Positions 33,063 to 44,391 of a stretch of 64,000 nt of DNA are shown here, one piece after another. Numbering within the stretch: the stretch's first letter is position 1; the number at the start of each line of letters is the position of its first letter. A program made the position numbers and the translations under genes. The notes below the pieces were generated by a model. That model worked only from the letters and a program-made list of their open reading frames with translations, searched no databases and was not told where the DNA came from. Origin of the DNA: Telluria mixta (GTDB lineage: Bacteria > Pseudomonadota > Gammaproteobacteria > Burkholderiales > Burkholderiaceae_D); the NCBI RefSeq assembly GCF_029223865.1, contig NZ_CP119520.1, positions 4,092,001 to 4,156,000 on the forward strand, given 5' to 3'.

Positions 33063-34538
33063 ATGTCCCCGGCTTTACTCTTCTGCATCCTCATCGCATA
33101 TTTCGCCCTGCTGCTCGGCGTCGCCTGGGCCACGGGGCGGGGTGCCAACAACGACAGTTTTTTCATCGGTAACAAGAGCAGCAACTGGATGCTCGTCGCG
33201 TTCGGCATGGTCGGCACCACGCTGTCCGGCGCCACCTTCATCAGCGTGCCGGGCGCCGTCGGGGCCGACGGCTTCGGGTATGCGCAGATCCTCATCGGCT
33301 ACGTGATCGGCTACATCGCCGTCGTCTACCTGCTGCTGCCGCTGTACTACCGGCTGCGCCTGACGTCGATCTACCACTACCTCGACGTGCGCCTCGGCCG
33401 GCGCGCCTACCAGAGCGGGGCCGGGTTCTTCATCCTGTCGCGCCTGTTCGGCGCCACGGCGCGGCTGTACCTCGTCGTCGCCGTCCTGCAGACCATCATC
33501 CTCGACAGCCTCGGCATCCCGTTCTGGCTCACGACCTTCGTCATCCTCGGCATGATCCTGCTGTACACCTACCAGGGCGGCGTGAAGACCATCGTCTGGA
33601 CCGATACCCTGCAGACGACGTGCATGCTGGCGGGCCTGTTCGCGTGCGTCGCCTTCATGCTGGGCCAGCTGGACCTGACTTTTCCGCAGGCATTGCAGCA
33701 GATGCAGGACAGGGGCCTCGCGCGCGTGTTCACGCACGACCCGGACAGCCCCGGCTACTGGCTCAAGCAGATCGTGGCCGGCATCTTCATCGTGCTGACG
33801 ATGACGGGCATGGACCAGGAAATGATGCAGAAGACGATCTCCGTGAAGACCCTGCAAGATTCGCAGAAGAACCTGCTCAGCCTGACCGCCGTGCTGGTCG
33901 TCGTGCTGTGCGCCTTCCTGTTCCTCGGCGGGCTGCTGTACCTGTACGCGCCGCTCGCCGGCGTCACGGCGACGGGCGACAGAATCTTCCCGGCCGTCGT
34001 GATGGGCCACCTGCCCGCCGTGGTGCAGATCATCTTCCTGGTCGCGCTGGTCTCGGCGCTGTTCCCCAGTGCCGATGGCGCCATCACGGCGCTGACGTCC
34101 ACGTTCTGCATCGACATCCTCGGCATCAAGCGCCGCACCGACCTGACGGAAAACCAGCGCATGCGCCTGCGCCGCCACGTGCACCTCGGGTTCGCCGCGC
34201 TGTTCCTGGCCATGGTGCTCGTCTTCAAATGGGTGGACAATCCCAGCATGATCGTCGTCATCCTGAAGCTCGCAAGTTATACATACGGACCCTTGCTCGG
34301 TCTGTTCGCCTTCGGCATGATGACGACGCGGACCCTGCACGACCGCCTCGTGCCCATGGTGACCATCGGCGCGCCGATCCTGTGCGCGTTGCTGGAGTAT
34401 TACCAGCATGCGCTGCTGGGCAGCTACCGCCTCGGCCTCGAACTGCTGATCGTGAACGGCGCCCTCGTATTCGCCGGCCTGTTCGCGATCTCGCGCCGCG
34501 CCGAGCCGTCCGCACTGACCGAACCGAATCTCAACTAG
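33063..34538 (+). CDS. Sodium:solute symporter (SSS) family transporter
   Basis: The product has 491 residues and about 13 hydrophobic segments, as expected for the SSS family. Family features include the early FFIGNKSSNWMLVAFGMVGT and TTLSGATFISVPGAVGADGFG region, RLFGATARLYLVVAVLQTII, and GMDQEMMQKTISVKTLQDSQKN. The SALFPSADGAITALTS region near 335-350 contains the Ser/Thr pattern of the sodium site. It would import a small solute with sodium; sugar, carboxylate or sialic-acid-like substrates occur in this family and cannot be separated here. It lies 11 bases upstream of sppA, probably in one transcript. Confidence 0.9.
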   Translation: MSPALLFCILIAYFALLLGVAWATGRGANNDSFFIGNKSSNWMLVAFGMVGTTLSGATFISVPGAVGADGFGYAQILIGYVIGYIAVVYLLLPLYYRLRLTSIYHYLDVRLGRRAYQSGAGFFILSRLFGATARLYLVVAVLQTIILDSLGIPFWLTTFVILGMILLYTYQGGVKTIVWTDTLQTTCMLAGLFACVAFMLGQLDLTFPQALQQMQDRGLARVFTHDPDSPGYWLKQIVAGIFIVLTMTGMDQEMMQKTISVKTLQDSQKNLLSLTAVLVVVLCAFLFLGGLLYLYAPLAGVTATGDRIFPAVVMGHLPAVVQIIFLVALVSALFPSADGAITALTSTFCIDILGIKRRTDLTENQRMRLRRHVHLGFAALFLAMVLVFKWVDNPSMIVVILKLASYTYGPLLGLFAFGMMTTRTLHDRLVPMVTIGAPILCALLEYYQHALLGSYRLGLELLIVNGALVFAGLFAISRRAEPSALTEPNLN

Positions 34539-34549
34539 CCGGAGCCTCA

Positions 34550-36421
34550 ATGTCTTTCAAGCCCATCTCCTCCCTGCGCCGCGGCATTGGCGCGCTGTGG
34601 CGCGGCCTCGACGCCACCCGCCGCTTCGTGCTGAACCTCATCTTCCTGATCATCCTGATCGCCTTCTTCTGGGCCATGTTCGGCGGTGGCCTGAAGCCGC
34701 TGGCGCCGAAGACGGCGCTCGTGCTGGACCTGAAGGGCGAACTGGTCGAGGAACGCGCGGGCAGCGTGCGCGATTCCGTCGTCGCCGGCCTGTCGGGCAA
34801 CGGCCGCCGCCTCGTGCGCCTGCCGGACGTGCTGAAGGCGCTGGACGGCGCCGCGAAGGACAACAACGTGAACGAAGTGCTGGTGCTGCTGGATGAGCTG
34901 GATGGCGGCGGCCTCGCATCCGTGCGCGAGATCGGCGCGGGCATCGAGCGCGTGAAGGCGGCCGGCAAGCGCGTCGTCGTCTGGGGCGGCAACTTCGACC
35001 AGAAGCGCTACCTGATCGCCGCGCACGCCAGCGAGATCTACCTGCACCCGATGGGCATGGTGCTGATCGAAGGCTTCGGCCGCCACCGCAATTACTACCG
35101 CGACGCGCTGGACAAGGTCGGCGTCACCGTCAACCTGATGAAGGTCGGCACGTATAAAAGTTTTGCGGAGCCGTTCATCGGCAACGGCCCGTCCCAGGCC
35201 GCGCAAGAGGCGGACAGCTTCCTGTACAACGGCCTGTGGACCGCGTACACGGCCGAAGTGGAAAAGGCGCGCAAGCTGCCGGCGGGCGCCATCGCGAAAG
35301 GCATCGACGAGCTGCCGCAGCGCCTGCAGGCGGCCAACGGCAACGCGGCCAAGGTGGCCCTGGACTGGAAGCTGATCGACGGCGTCAAGACCCGCGACGA
35401 AGTGCGCGCCGAGTTCATCAAGCGCGGCGCGTACGACGACCGCATCAAGAGCTTCCGCCAGGTGAGCTTCGGCGACTACGTGGCGCGCCATCCGGACAAG
35501 CCGTTCGGCGACGCGGTGGCCGTCGTCGTCGCGGCCGGCGACATCACGGAAGGCACGGGCGGCCCCGGCATGGTGGGCGGCATCTCGACGGCAAACCTGA
35601 TCCGCAGCGTGCGCGAAGACTCGTCCGTGAAGGCCGTCGTCCTGCGCGTCAATTCGCCGGGCGGCAGCGCCTACGGTTCGGAACTGATCCGGCGCGAGCT
35701 GGAGCTGACGCGCGCGGCCGGCAAGCCGGTCGTCGTGTCGATGGGCGACGTGGCCGCGTCGGGCGGCTACTGGATATCGATGGCGGCCGACGAAGTCATC
35801 GCCGACCCGTCCACCGTCACCGGTTCGATCGGCGTGTTCGCCATCCTGCCGACCGCGGACAAGGTCGTGGATAAACTCGGCATCCACACGGCCGGCGTGA
35901 CGACCACGTGGCTCGCGGACGCCTACAATCCGCTGCGCCCGCTCGACCCGCGCTTCGGCCAGCTGATCCAGTCCGCCATCAACCACGTGTACGACGAGTT
36001 CACGACCAAGGCCGCCGTCGCGCGCAAGACGACGCCGGCCAAGATCGACGAAGTGGGCCAGGGCCGCGTGTGGACGGGCACGCAGGCCAAGGAACGCGGC
36101 CTCGTCGACCGCCTGGGCAGCTACGGCGACGCACTGCGTTCGGCGGCCAAGCGGGCCAACCTGGGCGACGATTTCCGCGTCACGTATGCCGAGCAGCCGA
36201 CCACCTTCGCCGAGCGGGTGCTGGAGCGCATGGGCCTGTCGGACGCGCAGATCCTGAACGTGCAGGTGAAGCTGGGCCTGCTGCCGGTCGACCTCGGCGC
36301 GGCCGCGCTGGGCGGCAACGCGACGGCAGGCATCACCCGCGACCTGGGCTGGCTGTCGGCCGTCGCCGACCGCAAGCAACCGTTCGCGGCGGTCACGCAC
36401 TGCCTGTGTGCGCTGCCCTGA
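34550..36421 (+). CDS. sppA: Signal peptide peptidase SppA, 67K type
   Basis: The product has 623 residues, the long double-domain type of E. coli. One membrane anchor lies at about 28-45 (LNLIFLIILIAFFWAMFGG), with the rest in the periplasm. The catalytic pair is present: Lys203 in MKVGTYKSFAEPF and Ser404 in GDVAASGGYWISMAADE, close to the K209/S409 positions of E. coli. LRVNSPGGSAYGSELIRREL and GSIGVFAILPTADKV are also conserved. It degrades signal peptides left in the membrane after export. It follows the symporter gene by 11 bases and ends with an intrinsic terminator at 36481. Confidence 0.96.
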   Translation: MSFKPISSLRRGIGALWRGLDATRRFVLNLIFLIILIAFFWAMFGGGLKPLAPKTALVLDLKGELVEERAGSVRDSVVAGLSGNGRRLVRLPDVLKALDGAAKDNNVNEVLVLLDELDGGGLASVREIGAGIERVKAAGKRVVVWGGNFDQKRYLIAAHASEIYLHPMGMVLIEGFGRHRNYYRDALDKVGVTVNLMKVGTYKSFAEPFIGNGPSQAAQEADSFLYNGLWTAYTAEVEKARKLPAGAIAKGIDELPQRLQAANGNAAKVALDWKLIDGVKTRDEVRAEFIKRGAYDDRIKSFRQVSFGDYVARHPDKPFGDAVAVVVAAGDITEGTGGPGMVGGISTANLIRSVREDSSVKAVVLRVNSPGGSAYGSELIRRELELTRAAGKPVVVSMGDVAASGGYWISMAADEVIADPSTVTGSIGVFAILPTADKVVDKLGIHTAGVTTTWLADAYNPLRPLDPRFGQLIQSAINHVYDEFTTKAAVARKTTPAKIDEVGQGRVWTGTQAKERGLVDRLGSYGDALRSAAKRANLGDDFRVTYAEQPTTFAERVLERMGLSDAQILNVQVKLGLLPVDLGAAALGGNATAGITRDLGWLSAVADRKQPFAAVTHCLCALP

Positions 36422-36480
36422 ACCTTTCCAGTGCGTTAATCTTTGTAACAGCGTGTAGTCAGGCATACATACACAGCAAC

Positions 36481-36516
36481 ACGGGCGTGGGAATCTTCCC
36501 ACGCCCGTTTTGTTTT
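36481..36516 (+). terminator. Intrinsic terminator after sppA
   Basis: ACGGGCGTGGGA (36481-36492) and TCCCACGCCCGT (36497-36508) form a perfect 12-base stem with a four-base loop, followed by TTTTGTTTTG. It lies 59 bases after the sppA stop and separates it from the efflux operon. Confidence 0.93.
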
Positions 36517-36690
36517 GATCTCCCCGCATGTAGGCGGCTTCTGTGTAAAGCCATGTAAAGATGCAACTTCCTATGCCTGGAGGGAGGTTCGCTCACCGTA
36601 CGTTACGAAACATAAGGCAATAGCAGGCCGTGCTACATTTCAAAACAACATTTATTGTGCTTTTGAACACTCGGCCGCCGAAGGACTAGC

Positions 36691-38037
36691 ATGGATTCGA
36701 CCGTCACACCCGACAAGAATAAAACCCCGACCCAACCCAAGCGTTCGCGCCGCACCCGCATCATCGGGACCCTCATCGCCGTCCTCGCGATGGGCGGTCT
36801 CGGCTGGCTCGCATGGCACCTCGTGCACCAGCAGCCGCAGGGCGCGCCCGGCGGCGCGCGCGGGCAGGGCGCGGGCGGGCCTGGGGCCGGTCGGGGCGGT
36901 CCGGGCGGCGGGCGCGGTGCGCCGGCGACGACGGTCGGCGTTGGCAAGGCCGAGCGGGCCGACATCCCGATCGTGCTGGACGCCCTCGGCACCGTGACCC
37001 CGGCCGCCGTCGCGACCGTGCGGCCGCAGGTCGGCGGCGTGCTGCAGAAGATCCTGTTCACGGAAGGCCAGCTCGTCAAGCAGGGCCAGGTGCTGGCGAC
37101 GATCGACCCGCGCCCGTCCCAGATGGCGCTGCTGCAGGCCACGGGCCAGCGCCAGCGCGACGAGGCCCAGCTCGAATCGGCGAAGGTCCTGCTGTCGCGC
37201 TACCAGACGCTGCTCCAGCAGGATTCGATCGCGCGCCAGGACGTCGACACGCAGGCGGCCCTCGTGAAGCAGCTGCAGGGCGCCGTCACGACCGACAAGG
37301 CGGCCGAAGGCATCGCCCAGATCAACCTCGGCTACACCCAGGTGCGCGCACCGATCGCCGGCCGCGTGGGCCTGCGCACGGTGGACATCGGCAACCTGGT
37401 GGCCAGCAGCGACGCGAACGGCATCGCCGTCATCACGCAGCAATCGCCGATCGACGTCGAATTCGCCGTGCCGCAGGACCACCTGCCCACGCTGCAGGAA
37501 CGCATCAACGCGAACGCCACGCTGCCCGCGACGGCGCTGGACCGCACCCGCACGCGCGAACTGGCGCAGGGCCGCTTCATGGCACTGGACAACCAGGTCG
37601 ACACCACGACCGGCACCGTCAAGGCCAAGGCCCGCTTCGGCAACGAGGGAGCGAAACTGTTCCCCAGCCAGTTCGTGAACATCCGCCTGCAGGTGAACGT
37701 GATCAAGAACGCGATCACGGTGCCGGTGACGGCGCTGCGCCACGGCGCCAACGGCGACTACGTCTACGTGCTGGATCCGCAGACCCGCACGGTGGCGCTG
37801 ACGAACGTGAAGCGGGGCGAGGAGGATGCCGAGCGCGTCGAGATCACGAGCGGCCTGAAAGGCGGCGAGACCGTCATCACGGAAGGCGCGGATCGCCTCA
37901 AGGATGGCGCGAAGGTGACGCTGCCCGGCGAGCATCCGGCGCGCGGGCAGGGCGGCCAGGCGGGTGCCAAGCAGGGCCAGGCAGGCCAGGCAGGCCAGCA
38001 TCGCCGCCGCCAGCAGCAGGAAGGCGCTGCGCAATGA
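36691..38037 (+). CDS. mdtA: RND efflux periplasmic adaptor (MdtA-like)
   Basis: The product has 448 residues. A membrane anchor lies at about 23-45, then a Gly-rich linker (about 50-78). The membrane-fusion fold follows: [20 protein letters not shown] and [18 protein letters not shown] (lipoyl domain), a helical hairpin ([20 protein letters not shown]), [20 protein letters not shown], and a beta-barrel with [19 protein letters not shown]. The tail is Gln/Gly-rich and basic. It links the two permeases to the outer-membrane channel encoded downstream. It is the first gene of a four-gene operon; the next ATG is 10 bases after its stop. Confidence 0.95.
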   Translation: MDSTVTPDKNKTPTQPKRSRRTRIIGTLIAVLAMGGLGWLAWHLVHQQPQGAPGGARGQGAGGPGAGRGGPGGGRGAPATTVGVGKAERADIPIVLDALGTVTPAAVATVRPQVGGVLQKILFTEGQLVKQGQVLATIDPRPSQMALLQATGQRQRDEAQLESAKVLLSRYQTLLQQDSIARQDVDTQAALVKQLQGAVTTDKAAEGIAQINLGYTQVRAPIAGRVGLRTVDIGNLVASSDANGIAVITQQSPIDVEFAVPQDHLPTLQERINANATLPATALDRTRTRELAQGRFMALDNQVDTTTGTVKAKARFGNEGAKLFPSQFVNIRLQVNVIKNAITVPVTALRHGANGDYVYVLDPQTRTVALTNVKRGEEDAERVEITSGLKGGETVITEGADRLKDGAKVTLPGEHPARGQGGQAGAKQGQAGQAGQHRRRQQQEGAAQ

Positions 38038-38047
38038 GGAGTGCCGC

Positions 38048-41000
38048 ATGAGCCCATCCGCACCCTTCATCCGCCGCCCCGTCGCCACGTCGCTGCTGAT
38101 GCTGGCGATCGTGCTGGCGGGCCTCGTCGGCTACAAATTCCTGCCGCTGTCCGCGCTGCCGCAGGTCGACTTCCCGACCATCCAGGTGCAGACGCTGTAC
38201 CCGGGCGCGAGCCCGGAAGTGATGGCGCGCACCGTGACGGCGCCGCTGGAACGCCAGTTCGGCCAGATGTCGGGCCTGGCGCGCATGAGTTCCAACAGCG
38301 CGGCCGGCGTCTCCGTGATCACCCTGCAGTTCACGCTGGGCCAGACGCTCGACGTGGCCGAGCAGGAAGTGCAGGCCGCGATCAACGCGGGGGGCTCGCT
38401 GCTGCCGACCGACCTGCCGGCGCCGCCCGTCTACGCGAAGGTCAACCCGGCCGATGCACCCGTGCTGACGCTCGCCATCACGTCCGACTCGATGCCGCTG
38501 ACGGAGGTGCAGAACCTCGTCAACACGCGCCTCGCGCTGAAGATCAGCCAGGTGACGGGCGTCGGTCTCGTCACCCTGCAGGGCGGCCAGCGTCCGGCCG
38601 TGCGCATCCAGGCGAACACGGAGGCGCTCGCCGCCAACGGCCTCGGTCTCGACACGCTGCGCACCGCGATCACGAACGCGAACGCCAACAGCGCCAAGGG
38701 CAGCTTCGACGGCCCCTTGCGCGCGTACACCATCAACGCCAACGACCAGCTGGTGACAGTACCCGACTATACGAACCTGATCGTCGCCTACAAGAACGGC
38801 GCGCCCGTGCGCCTGGGCGACGTGGCGAAGGTCGTCGACAGCGCGGAAAACGTCAAGCTCGGCGCGTGGGCGAACATGAAGCCGGCGATCATCCTGAACG
38901 TGCAGCGCCAGCCGGGCGCCAACGTGATCGCCACCGTGGACGCCATCAAGCAGCGCCTGCCCGAGCTGCAGGCCAGCCTGCCGCAGAGCATCCACATGGA
39001 CGTGCTGTCGGACCGCACGAACGGCATCCGCGCCTCGGTCGAACACGTGCAGATCGAGCTCGTACTGGCCGTCATCCTCGTCGTGCTCGTGATATTCGCG
39101 TTCCTGCACAGTGTGCGCGCCACGGTGATCGCGAGCCTCGCGGTGCCGATCTCGCTCGTCGGCACGTTCGGCATCATGTACCTCCTCGGATACAGCCTCA
39201 ATAACCTGTCGCTGATGGCGCTGACGATCGCGACCGGCTTCGTCGTCGACGACGCCATCGTCATGATCGAGAACATTTCTCGCTACATCGAGGAAGGCGA
39301 GAGGCCGATGGATGCCGCGCTGAAGGGCGCCACGCAGATCGGCTTCACCATCATTTCGCTGACCGTGTCGCTGATCGCCGTGCTGATCCCGCTGCTGTTC
39401 ATGGGCGACGTCGTGGGCCGGCTGTTCCGCGAATTCGCCGTGTCGCTCGCCATCACGATCCTGATCTCGGCCGTCGTGTCGCTGACGCTCGTGCCGATGA
39501 TGTCGGCCCGCTGGCTCAAGCAGCACGACAAGTCCCATGAAACGAAGTTCGCCCGCAAGTTCCAGTCGTTCTTCGACTGGACCGTGGGCCACTACGACCG
39601 CGGCCTGAACTGGGTGCTCGCGCGCCAGGGCCTGACCTTGCTCGTCGCGCTGGGCACGCTGGTGCTGACGGCGATCCTGTGGACGTTCATCCCGAAAAGC
39701 CTGTTCCCCACGCAGGACACGGGCCAGCTGCAGGCGCGCGTGGAAGCGCGCCAGGCGATCTCGTACAGTTCGATGGCCGAGATGCAGCAGGCCGCCGCGC
39801 GCGAGATCCTGGCCGACCCGGACGTCGAATCGCTCGCGTCGACGGTCGGTGTGGACGCCGCCAACAACACGATGCTCCACACGGGCACCATGCTGATCAA
39901 CCTGAAGGCGAAACACGACGACCAGCAGGACATCATGGACCGCCTGCGCCGCCGCGTGGCACAGAACGTGGCCGGCGTCGCCCTGTACCTGCAGCCGACG
40001 CAGGACCTCACAATCGACGCCGAGACCGGGCCGACGCAATACCGCCTGTCGATCGAGGGCGCGGACACGAAGACGGTGACGGAGTGGGCACACAAGCTGG
40101 TGGCGGCGATGGCGCGCCGCAAGGAGCTGGCCAACGTCGTCACCGATGCCGGCGCCACCGGCGCGGCCGCGTACGTCAACATCGACCGCGACAGCGCGTC
40201 GCGCCTGTCCGTGACGGCATCGAACGTCGACGACGCGTTGTACAGCGCGTTCGGCCAGCGCATCGTGTCGACCATCTTCACGGAGACGAACCAGTACCGC
40301 GTGATCCTGGAAGCGCAGCAGGACGACAAGATGTCGCTCGACGCGCTGTCGGACCTGCAGTTGCGCACGGGCTCCGGTGCGCCGACGCCGCTGTCCGCGA
40401 TCGCCTCGATCACGGAGCAGGCCGCGCCGCTGCAGATCACCCACGTGGCGCAGTACCCGGCGACGACGATCGGCTTCGACACCGCGTCCGGCGTCAAGCT
40501 GGGCACCGCCGTCGCCGCCATCAAGGACGCGGCCCGCGAGATCAACCTGCCGGGCGCTGTGACCATGACGTTCCTCGGCGCGTCCGGCGCGTACCAGGCG
40601 TCGCTGTCGAACCAGCTGTGGCTGATCCTCGCGGCCGTCGTCTGCGTGTACATCGTGCTGGGCGTGCTGTACGAGAGCTACATCCACCCGCTGACGATCC
40701 TCTCCACCCTGCCGTCCGCCGGCGTCGGGGCGCTGCTGGCGCTGGGGATCACGGGGCAGGGCCTCGGCGTCATCGGCATCATCGGCATCATCCTCCTGAT
40801 CGGTATCGTGAAGAAGAACGCGATCATGATGATCGACTTCGCCATCGAGGCCGAACGCGACGAAGGTAAAGACCCGCGGACTGCGATCCACCAGGCCGCG
40901 ATGCTGCGCTTCCGTCCCATCATCATGACGACCCTGGCCGCGCTGTTCGCCGCCATTCCGCTGATGCTCGGCTGGGGCGAGGGCGCGGAGCTGCGCCGGC

Positions 41001-41152
41001 CGCTGGGCCTCGCCATCTTCGGCGGCCTGATCGTCAGCCAGCTGCTCACGCTGTTCACGACACCCGTCATCTATCTGGCGTTCGACCGCCTCGCGCGGCG
41101 CTGGAGCGGGGCGGAGCCGGCCGCTGTCAAACCGGGCGGAGCCGGCGCATGA
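38048..41152 (+). CDS. mdtB: RND efflux permease (MdtB-like)
   Basis: The product has 1034 residues and twelve membrane segments in the RND pattern. Landmarks are [20 protein letters not shown] at the start, [34 protein letters not shown], the proton-relay [17 protein letters not shown] in TM4, and [20 protein letters not shown] near TM10. The ATG at 38048 was taken because it starts at the canonical [11 protein letters not shown]; the open frame extends further upstream into the adaptor gene. It would form the MdtB2C-type heterotrimer with the next gene, exporting bile-salt- or novobiocin-like compounds in the known system. Confidence 0.96.
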   Translation: MSPSAPFIRRPVATSLLMLAIVLAGLVGYKFLPLSALPQVDFPTIQVQTLYPGASPEVMARTVTAPLERQFGQMSGLARMSSNSAAGVSVITLQFTLGQTLDVAEQEVQAAINAGGSLLPTDLPAPPVYAKVNPADAPVLTLAITSDSMPLTEVQNLVNTRLALKISQVTGVGLVTLQGGQRPAVRIQANTEALAANGLGLDTLRTAITNANANSAKGSFDGPLRAYTINANDQLVTVPDYTNLIVAYKNGAPVRLGDVAKVVDSAENVKLGAWANMKPAIILNVQRQPGANVIATVDAIKQRLPELQASLPQSIHMDVLSDRTNGIRASVEHVQIELVLAVILVVLVIFAFLHSVRATVIASLAVPISLVGTFGIMYLLGYSLNNLSLMALTIATGFVVDDAIVMIENISRYIEEGERPMDAALKGATQIGFTIISLTVSLIAVLIPLLFMGDVVGRLFREFAVSLAITILISAVVSLTLVPMMSARWLKQHDKSHETKFARKFQSFFDWTVGHYDRGLNWVLARQGLTLLVALGTLVLTAILWTFIPKSLFPTQDTGQLQARVEARQAISYSSMAEMQQAAAREILADPDVESLASTVGVDAANNTMLHTGTMLINLKAKHDDQQDIMDRLRRRVAQNVAGVALYLQPTQDLTIDAETGPTQYRLSIEGADTKTVTEWAHKLVAAMARRKELANVVTDAGATGAAAYVNIDRDSASRLSVTASNVDDALYSAFGQRIVSTIFTETNQYRVILEAQQDDKMSLDALSDLQLRTGSGAPTPLSAIASITEQAAPLQITHVAQYPATTIGFDTASGVKLGTAVAAIKDAAREINLPGAVTMTFLGASGAYQASLSNQLWLILAAVVCVYIVLGVLYESYIHPLTILSTLPSAGVGALLALGITGQGLGVIGIIGIILLIGIVKKNAIMMIDFAIEAERDEGKDPRTAIHQAAMLRFRPIIMTTLAALFAAIPLMLGWGEGAELRRPLGLAIFGGLIVSQLLTLFTTPVIYLAFDRLARRWSGAEPAAVKPGGAGA

Positions 41153-44100
41153 GTCTCTCGCAGCCGTTCATCAGGCGGCCCATCGCCACGGTGCTGCTGA
41201 CCATCGGCATCGCGCTGGCGGGCATCGGCGCGTTCTTCGTGCTGCCTGTCTCGCCGCTGCCGCAGGTCGACTTTCCGACGATCTCCGTGTCCGCCAACCT
41301 GCCGGGCGGCAGTCCGGACACGATGGCGACGTCGGTGGCCACGCCGCTGGAACGGCGGCTGGGCGTGATCGCGGGCGTCAACGAGATGACGTCCAGCAGT
41401 GGCAACGGCTCCACCCGCATCAACCTGCAGTTCGACCTGACGCGTCAGATCGATTCGGCCGCGCGCGAAGTGCAGGCCGCCATCAACGCGGCGCGCGCCG
41501 ACCTGCCGGCCACGTTGCGCAGCAATCCGACGTACCGCAAGGCCAATCCGGCCGACGCGCCGATCATCATCCTCGCGCTGACGTCGAAGACGCGCAGCCC
41601 CGGCCAGATCTACGACGAAGTGTCGAACGTCGTGCAGCAGAAGCTCGCGCAGGTGAAGGGCGTGGGCGACGTGGAACTCGGCGGCGGCTCGCTGCCCGCC
41701 GTGCGCGTCGACCTGAATCCGTACCAGCTGAACCAGTACGGCCTGTCGACCGAGGACGTGCGCGCCGCCATCCAGGCGACCAACGCCAACCGGCCGAAGG
41801 GCGCGCTGGAAGGGCAGGGCATGCGCCTGCAGATCTATTCGCAGGCGAACACGCCCACCAACGGGCGCACGGCGGCCGACTACAAGGGCCTCGTCGTCGC
41901 GTGGCGCAACGGCTCCGCCATCCGGCTGCAGGACGTGGCCGACGTGAAGGACGGCGTCGAGGACATCCATACCCTGGGCCTGTTCAACGGCGAGCCCGCT
42001 GTGATCGTGCTCGTGACGAGCCAGCCGGGCGCCAACGTCATCGAGACCGTGGACGGCGTGCGCGCGCTGCTGCCGCAGCTGCAGGCCCAGTTGCCGCAGG
42101 ACGTGCGCATGCAGGTGGCGTCGGACCGCACCAATTCCATCCGCGCGTCGCTGCACGAGATCGAGATGACCCTGATGATCTCGATCCTGCTCGTCGTGCT
42201 CGTGGTCTCCGTGTTCCTGCGCAGCGTGCGCGCAACCGTCGTGCCGGCCGTGGCGACCGTCGTCTCGCTGCTGGGCACCTTCGGCGTGATGTACCTGCTC
42301 GGCTTCTCGCTCAACAACCTGTCGCTGATGGCGCTCACGGTGGCCACCGGCTTCGTCGTCGACGACGCCATCGTCGTGCTGGAAAACACGAGCCGCCACG
42401 TCGAGCAGGGCATGGACCGCATGAAGGCGGCGCTGCTGGGCGCCCAGGAAGTGGGCTTCACGGTGCTGTCCATCAGCCTGTCGCTCGTGGCCGTGTTCAT
42501 CCCGCTGCTGTTCATGGGCGGCCAGGTGGGCCGGTTGTTCCGCGAATTCGCCGTCACCTTGTCGGCGGCCGTGATGATCTCGCTCGTGATCTCGCTGACG
42601 ACGACGCCGATGCTGTGCGTGATCCTGCTGAAACCCGGCCAGAAGCTGCACGACCATGCGGGCCGCAAGCAGGGCCGCCTCGGTCGCTGGGCGGAGCGCG
42701 GCTTCAACGGCGTGCTGAAATCGTACGAGCACGCGCTCGACTGGGCGCTGGACATGAAGCTGCTCGTGATGCTGATCCTCGTGTTCGTCGTCGGCCTGAA
42801 CGTCTATTTGTTCTCGGCCGCGCCGAAAGGCTTCTTCCCGCAGCAGGACACGGGCCAGGTCAACGGCGGCCTGCGCGCCGACCAGAGCATCTCGTTCCAG
42901 GCCATGCAGGGCAAGCTGCGCCAGCTCGTCAATATCATCAAGAGCGATCCCGCCGTGGACACCGTCGTCGGCTTCACGGGCGGCTCGCGCGCGGGCGGCG
43001 GCTTCATGTTCCTGAACCTGAAACCGGCCGACGAGCGCGCCAAGGGCGAGAGCGGCCAGGCCGTGATCGCGCGGCTGCGTCCGAAGCTCGCGCAGGTGAC
43101 GGGCGTGCAGCTGTTCCTGAATCCCGTGCAGGACCTGCGCATGGGCGGGCGCCAGTCGAACTCCACCTACCAGTACACCCTAAAGAGCGACAACCGCGCC
43201 GACCTGAAATCGTGGGCGACGAAGCTGGCCGATGCGATGAAAGCGCAGAAGGCGCTGACCGACGTCGACACCGACCAGGCGGACAACGGCGTCGAAACCT
43301 ATGTCGACATCGACAAGCAGACGGCGGCGCGCCTCGGCATCAGCGCGAAGGACATCGACAACGCGCTGTATAACGCGTTCGGCCAGCGCCAGGTCGCCAA
43401 CATCTACGACGAGTTGAACCAGTACCACGTGATCATGGGCGTCGCGCAGAAGTATGCGCGCTCGCCGGCGGCGCTGGACGACGTCTATGTACCCGCCAAG
43501 AACGCAACGGCGACCGCAGCCGCCGGCACTCCCGCCGCGCCCGCGAATCTCACGGCCGCGCGCGATCCGTCCAGCGGCTCGGCGCTGTCGTCGGGCGTCA
43601 CGACGATGGTGCCGCTGTCCGCCATCGCGCACTTCGCCGAACGCGCGACGCCGAGCTCCGTCAACCACCAGGACGGTGAGCTGGCGACGACGATCTCGTT
43701 CAACCTCGCGCAGGGCTATTCGCTGTCGGAAGCGCAGCAGGCGGTCAAGCAGGCCGAGGCCGACATCGGCATGCCGACCAATGTGCGCGGCAGCTTCCAG
43801 GGCCAGGCGAAGCAGGCGCAGGAATCGAGCCAGCAACAGCCGCTGTTGATCCTCGCCGCCATCGTCGTCATCTACATCGTCCTCGGCATCCTGTACGAAA
43901 GCCTCGTGCACCCGGTGACCGTGCTGTCGACGTTGCCGTCGGCCGGCGTGGGCGCCGTGCTGGCGCTGCTGCTGTTCCGCATGGAGTTTTCCATCATCGC
44001 GCTGATCGGCGTGTTCCTCCTGATCGGCATCGTGAAAAAGAACGCGATCCTGATCATCGACTTCGCGCTGGAAGCGGAGCGCGCGCGCGGGCTGTCGGCC

Positions 44101-44391
44101 ACGGAAGCCGTGCGCGAGGCGTGTTTGCTGCGCTTCCGTCCAATCCTGATGACGACGCTGGCCGCGGCGCTGGGCGCGCTGCCGCTGGCGATCGGCTTCG
44201 GCGAAGGCTCCGAGCTGCGCCAGCCGCTGGGCATCGCCATCATCGGCGGCCTGGTCGCGAGCCAGCTCCTGACGCTCCTCACGACGCCCGTCGTCTACGT
44301 CTACCTCGACAAACTGCGCCGCCGCGGCGCGGACGAGCATCACCTGGTCCGCCATCCGCTGGAGGACCAGCCAACGATTTCCCAGCCATGA
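41149..44391 (+). CDS. mdtC: RND efflux permease (MdtC-like) with an extra periplasmic insert
   Basis: The product has 1080 residues, longer than the usual about 1025-1040. It has the RND landmarks [60 protein letters not shown] and [20 protein letters not shown]. The extra length is mainly an Ala/Thr/Ser-rich stretch at about 43490-43610 ([20 protein letters not shown]), between DDVYVPA and [12 protein letters not shown]. The ATG overlaps the mdtB stop (ATGA, 41149-41152). It should assemble with the MdtB-like permease. Confidence 0.95.
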   Translation: MSLSQPFIRRPIATVLLTIGIALAGIGAFFVLPVSPLPQVDFPTISVSANLPGGSPDTMATSVATPLERRLGVIAGVNEMTSSSGNGSTRINLQFDLTRQIDSAAREVQAAINAARADLPATLRSNPTYRKANPADAPIIILALTSKTRSPGQIYDEVSNVVQQKLAQVKGVGDVELGGGSLPAVRVDLNPYQLNQYGLSTEDVRAAIQATNANRPKGALEGQGMRLQIYSQANTPTNGRTAADYKGLVVAWRNGSAIRLQDVADVKDGVEDIHTLGLFNGEPAVIVLVTSQPGANVIETVDGVRALLPQLQAQLPQDVRMQVASDRTNSIRASLHEIEMTLMISILLVVLVVSVFLRSVRATVVPAVATVVSLLGTFGVMYLLGFSLNNLSLMALTVATGFVVDDAIVVLENTSRHVEQGMDRMKAALLGAQEVGFTVLSISLSLVAVFIPLLFMGGQVGRLFREFAVTLSAAVMISLVISLTTTPMLCVILLKPGQKLHDHAGRKQGRLGRWAERGFNGVLKSYEHALDWALDMKLLVMLILVFVVGLNVYLFSAAPKGFFPQQDTGQVNGGLRADQSISFQAMQGKLRQLVNIIKSDPAVDTVVGFTGGSRAGGGFMFLNLKPADERAKGESGQAVIARLRPKLAQVTGVQLFLNPVQDLRMGGRQSNSTYQYTLKSDNRADLKSWATKLADAMKAQKALTDVDTDQADNGVETYVDIDKQTAARLGISAKDIDNALYNAFGQRQVANIYDELNQYHVIMGVAQKYARSPAALDDVYVPAKNATATAAAGTPAAPANLTAARDPSSGSALSSGVTTMVPLSAIAHFAERATPSSVNHQDGELATTISFNLAQGYSLSEAQQAVKQAEADIGMPTNVRGSFQGQAKQAQESSQQQPLLILAAIVVIYIVLGILYESLVHPVTVLSTLPSAGVGAVLALLLFRMEFSIIALIGVFLLIGIVKKNAILIIDFALEAERARGLSATEAVREACLLRFRPILMTTLAAALGALPLAIGFGEGSELRQPLGIAIIGGLVASQLLTLLTTPVVYVYLDKLRRRGADEHHLVRHPLEDQPTISQP

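Noticed and set aside
37898..40891. A 997-codon open frame on the minus strand opposite the efflux permease genes
   Set aside because: Arg/His/Asp-rich, no domain, fully antisense to mdtB, and typical of shadow frames in high-GC DNA. The same holds for other long antisense frames (for example 33075-34550, 34547-36529, 41071-42732, 44340-45842, 61009-63012).
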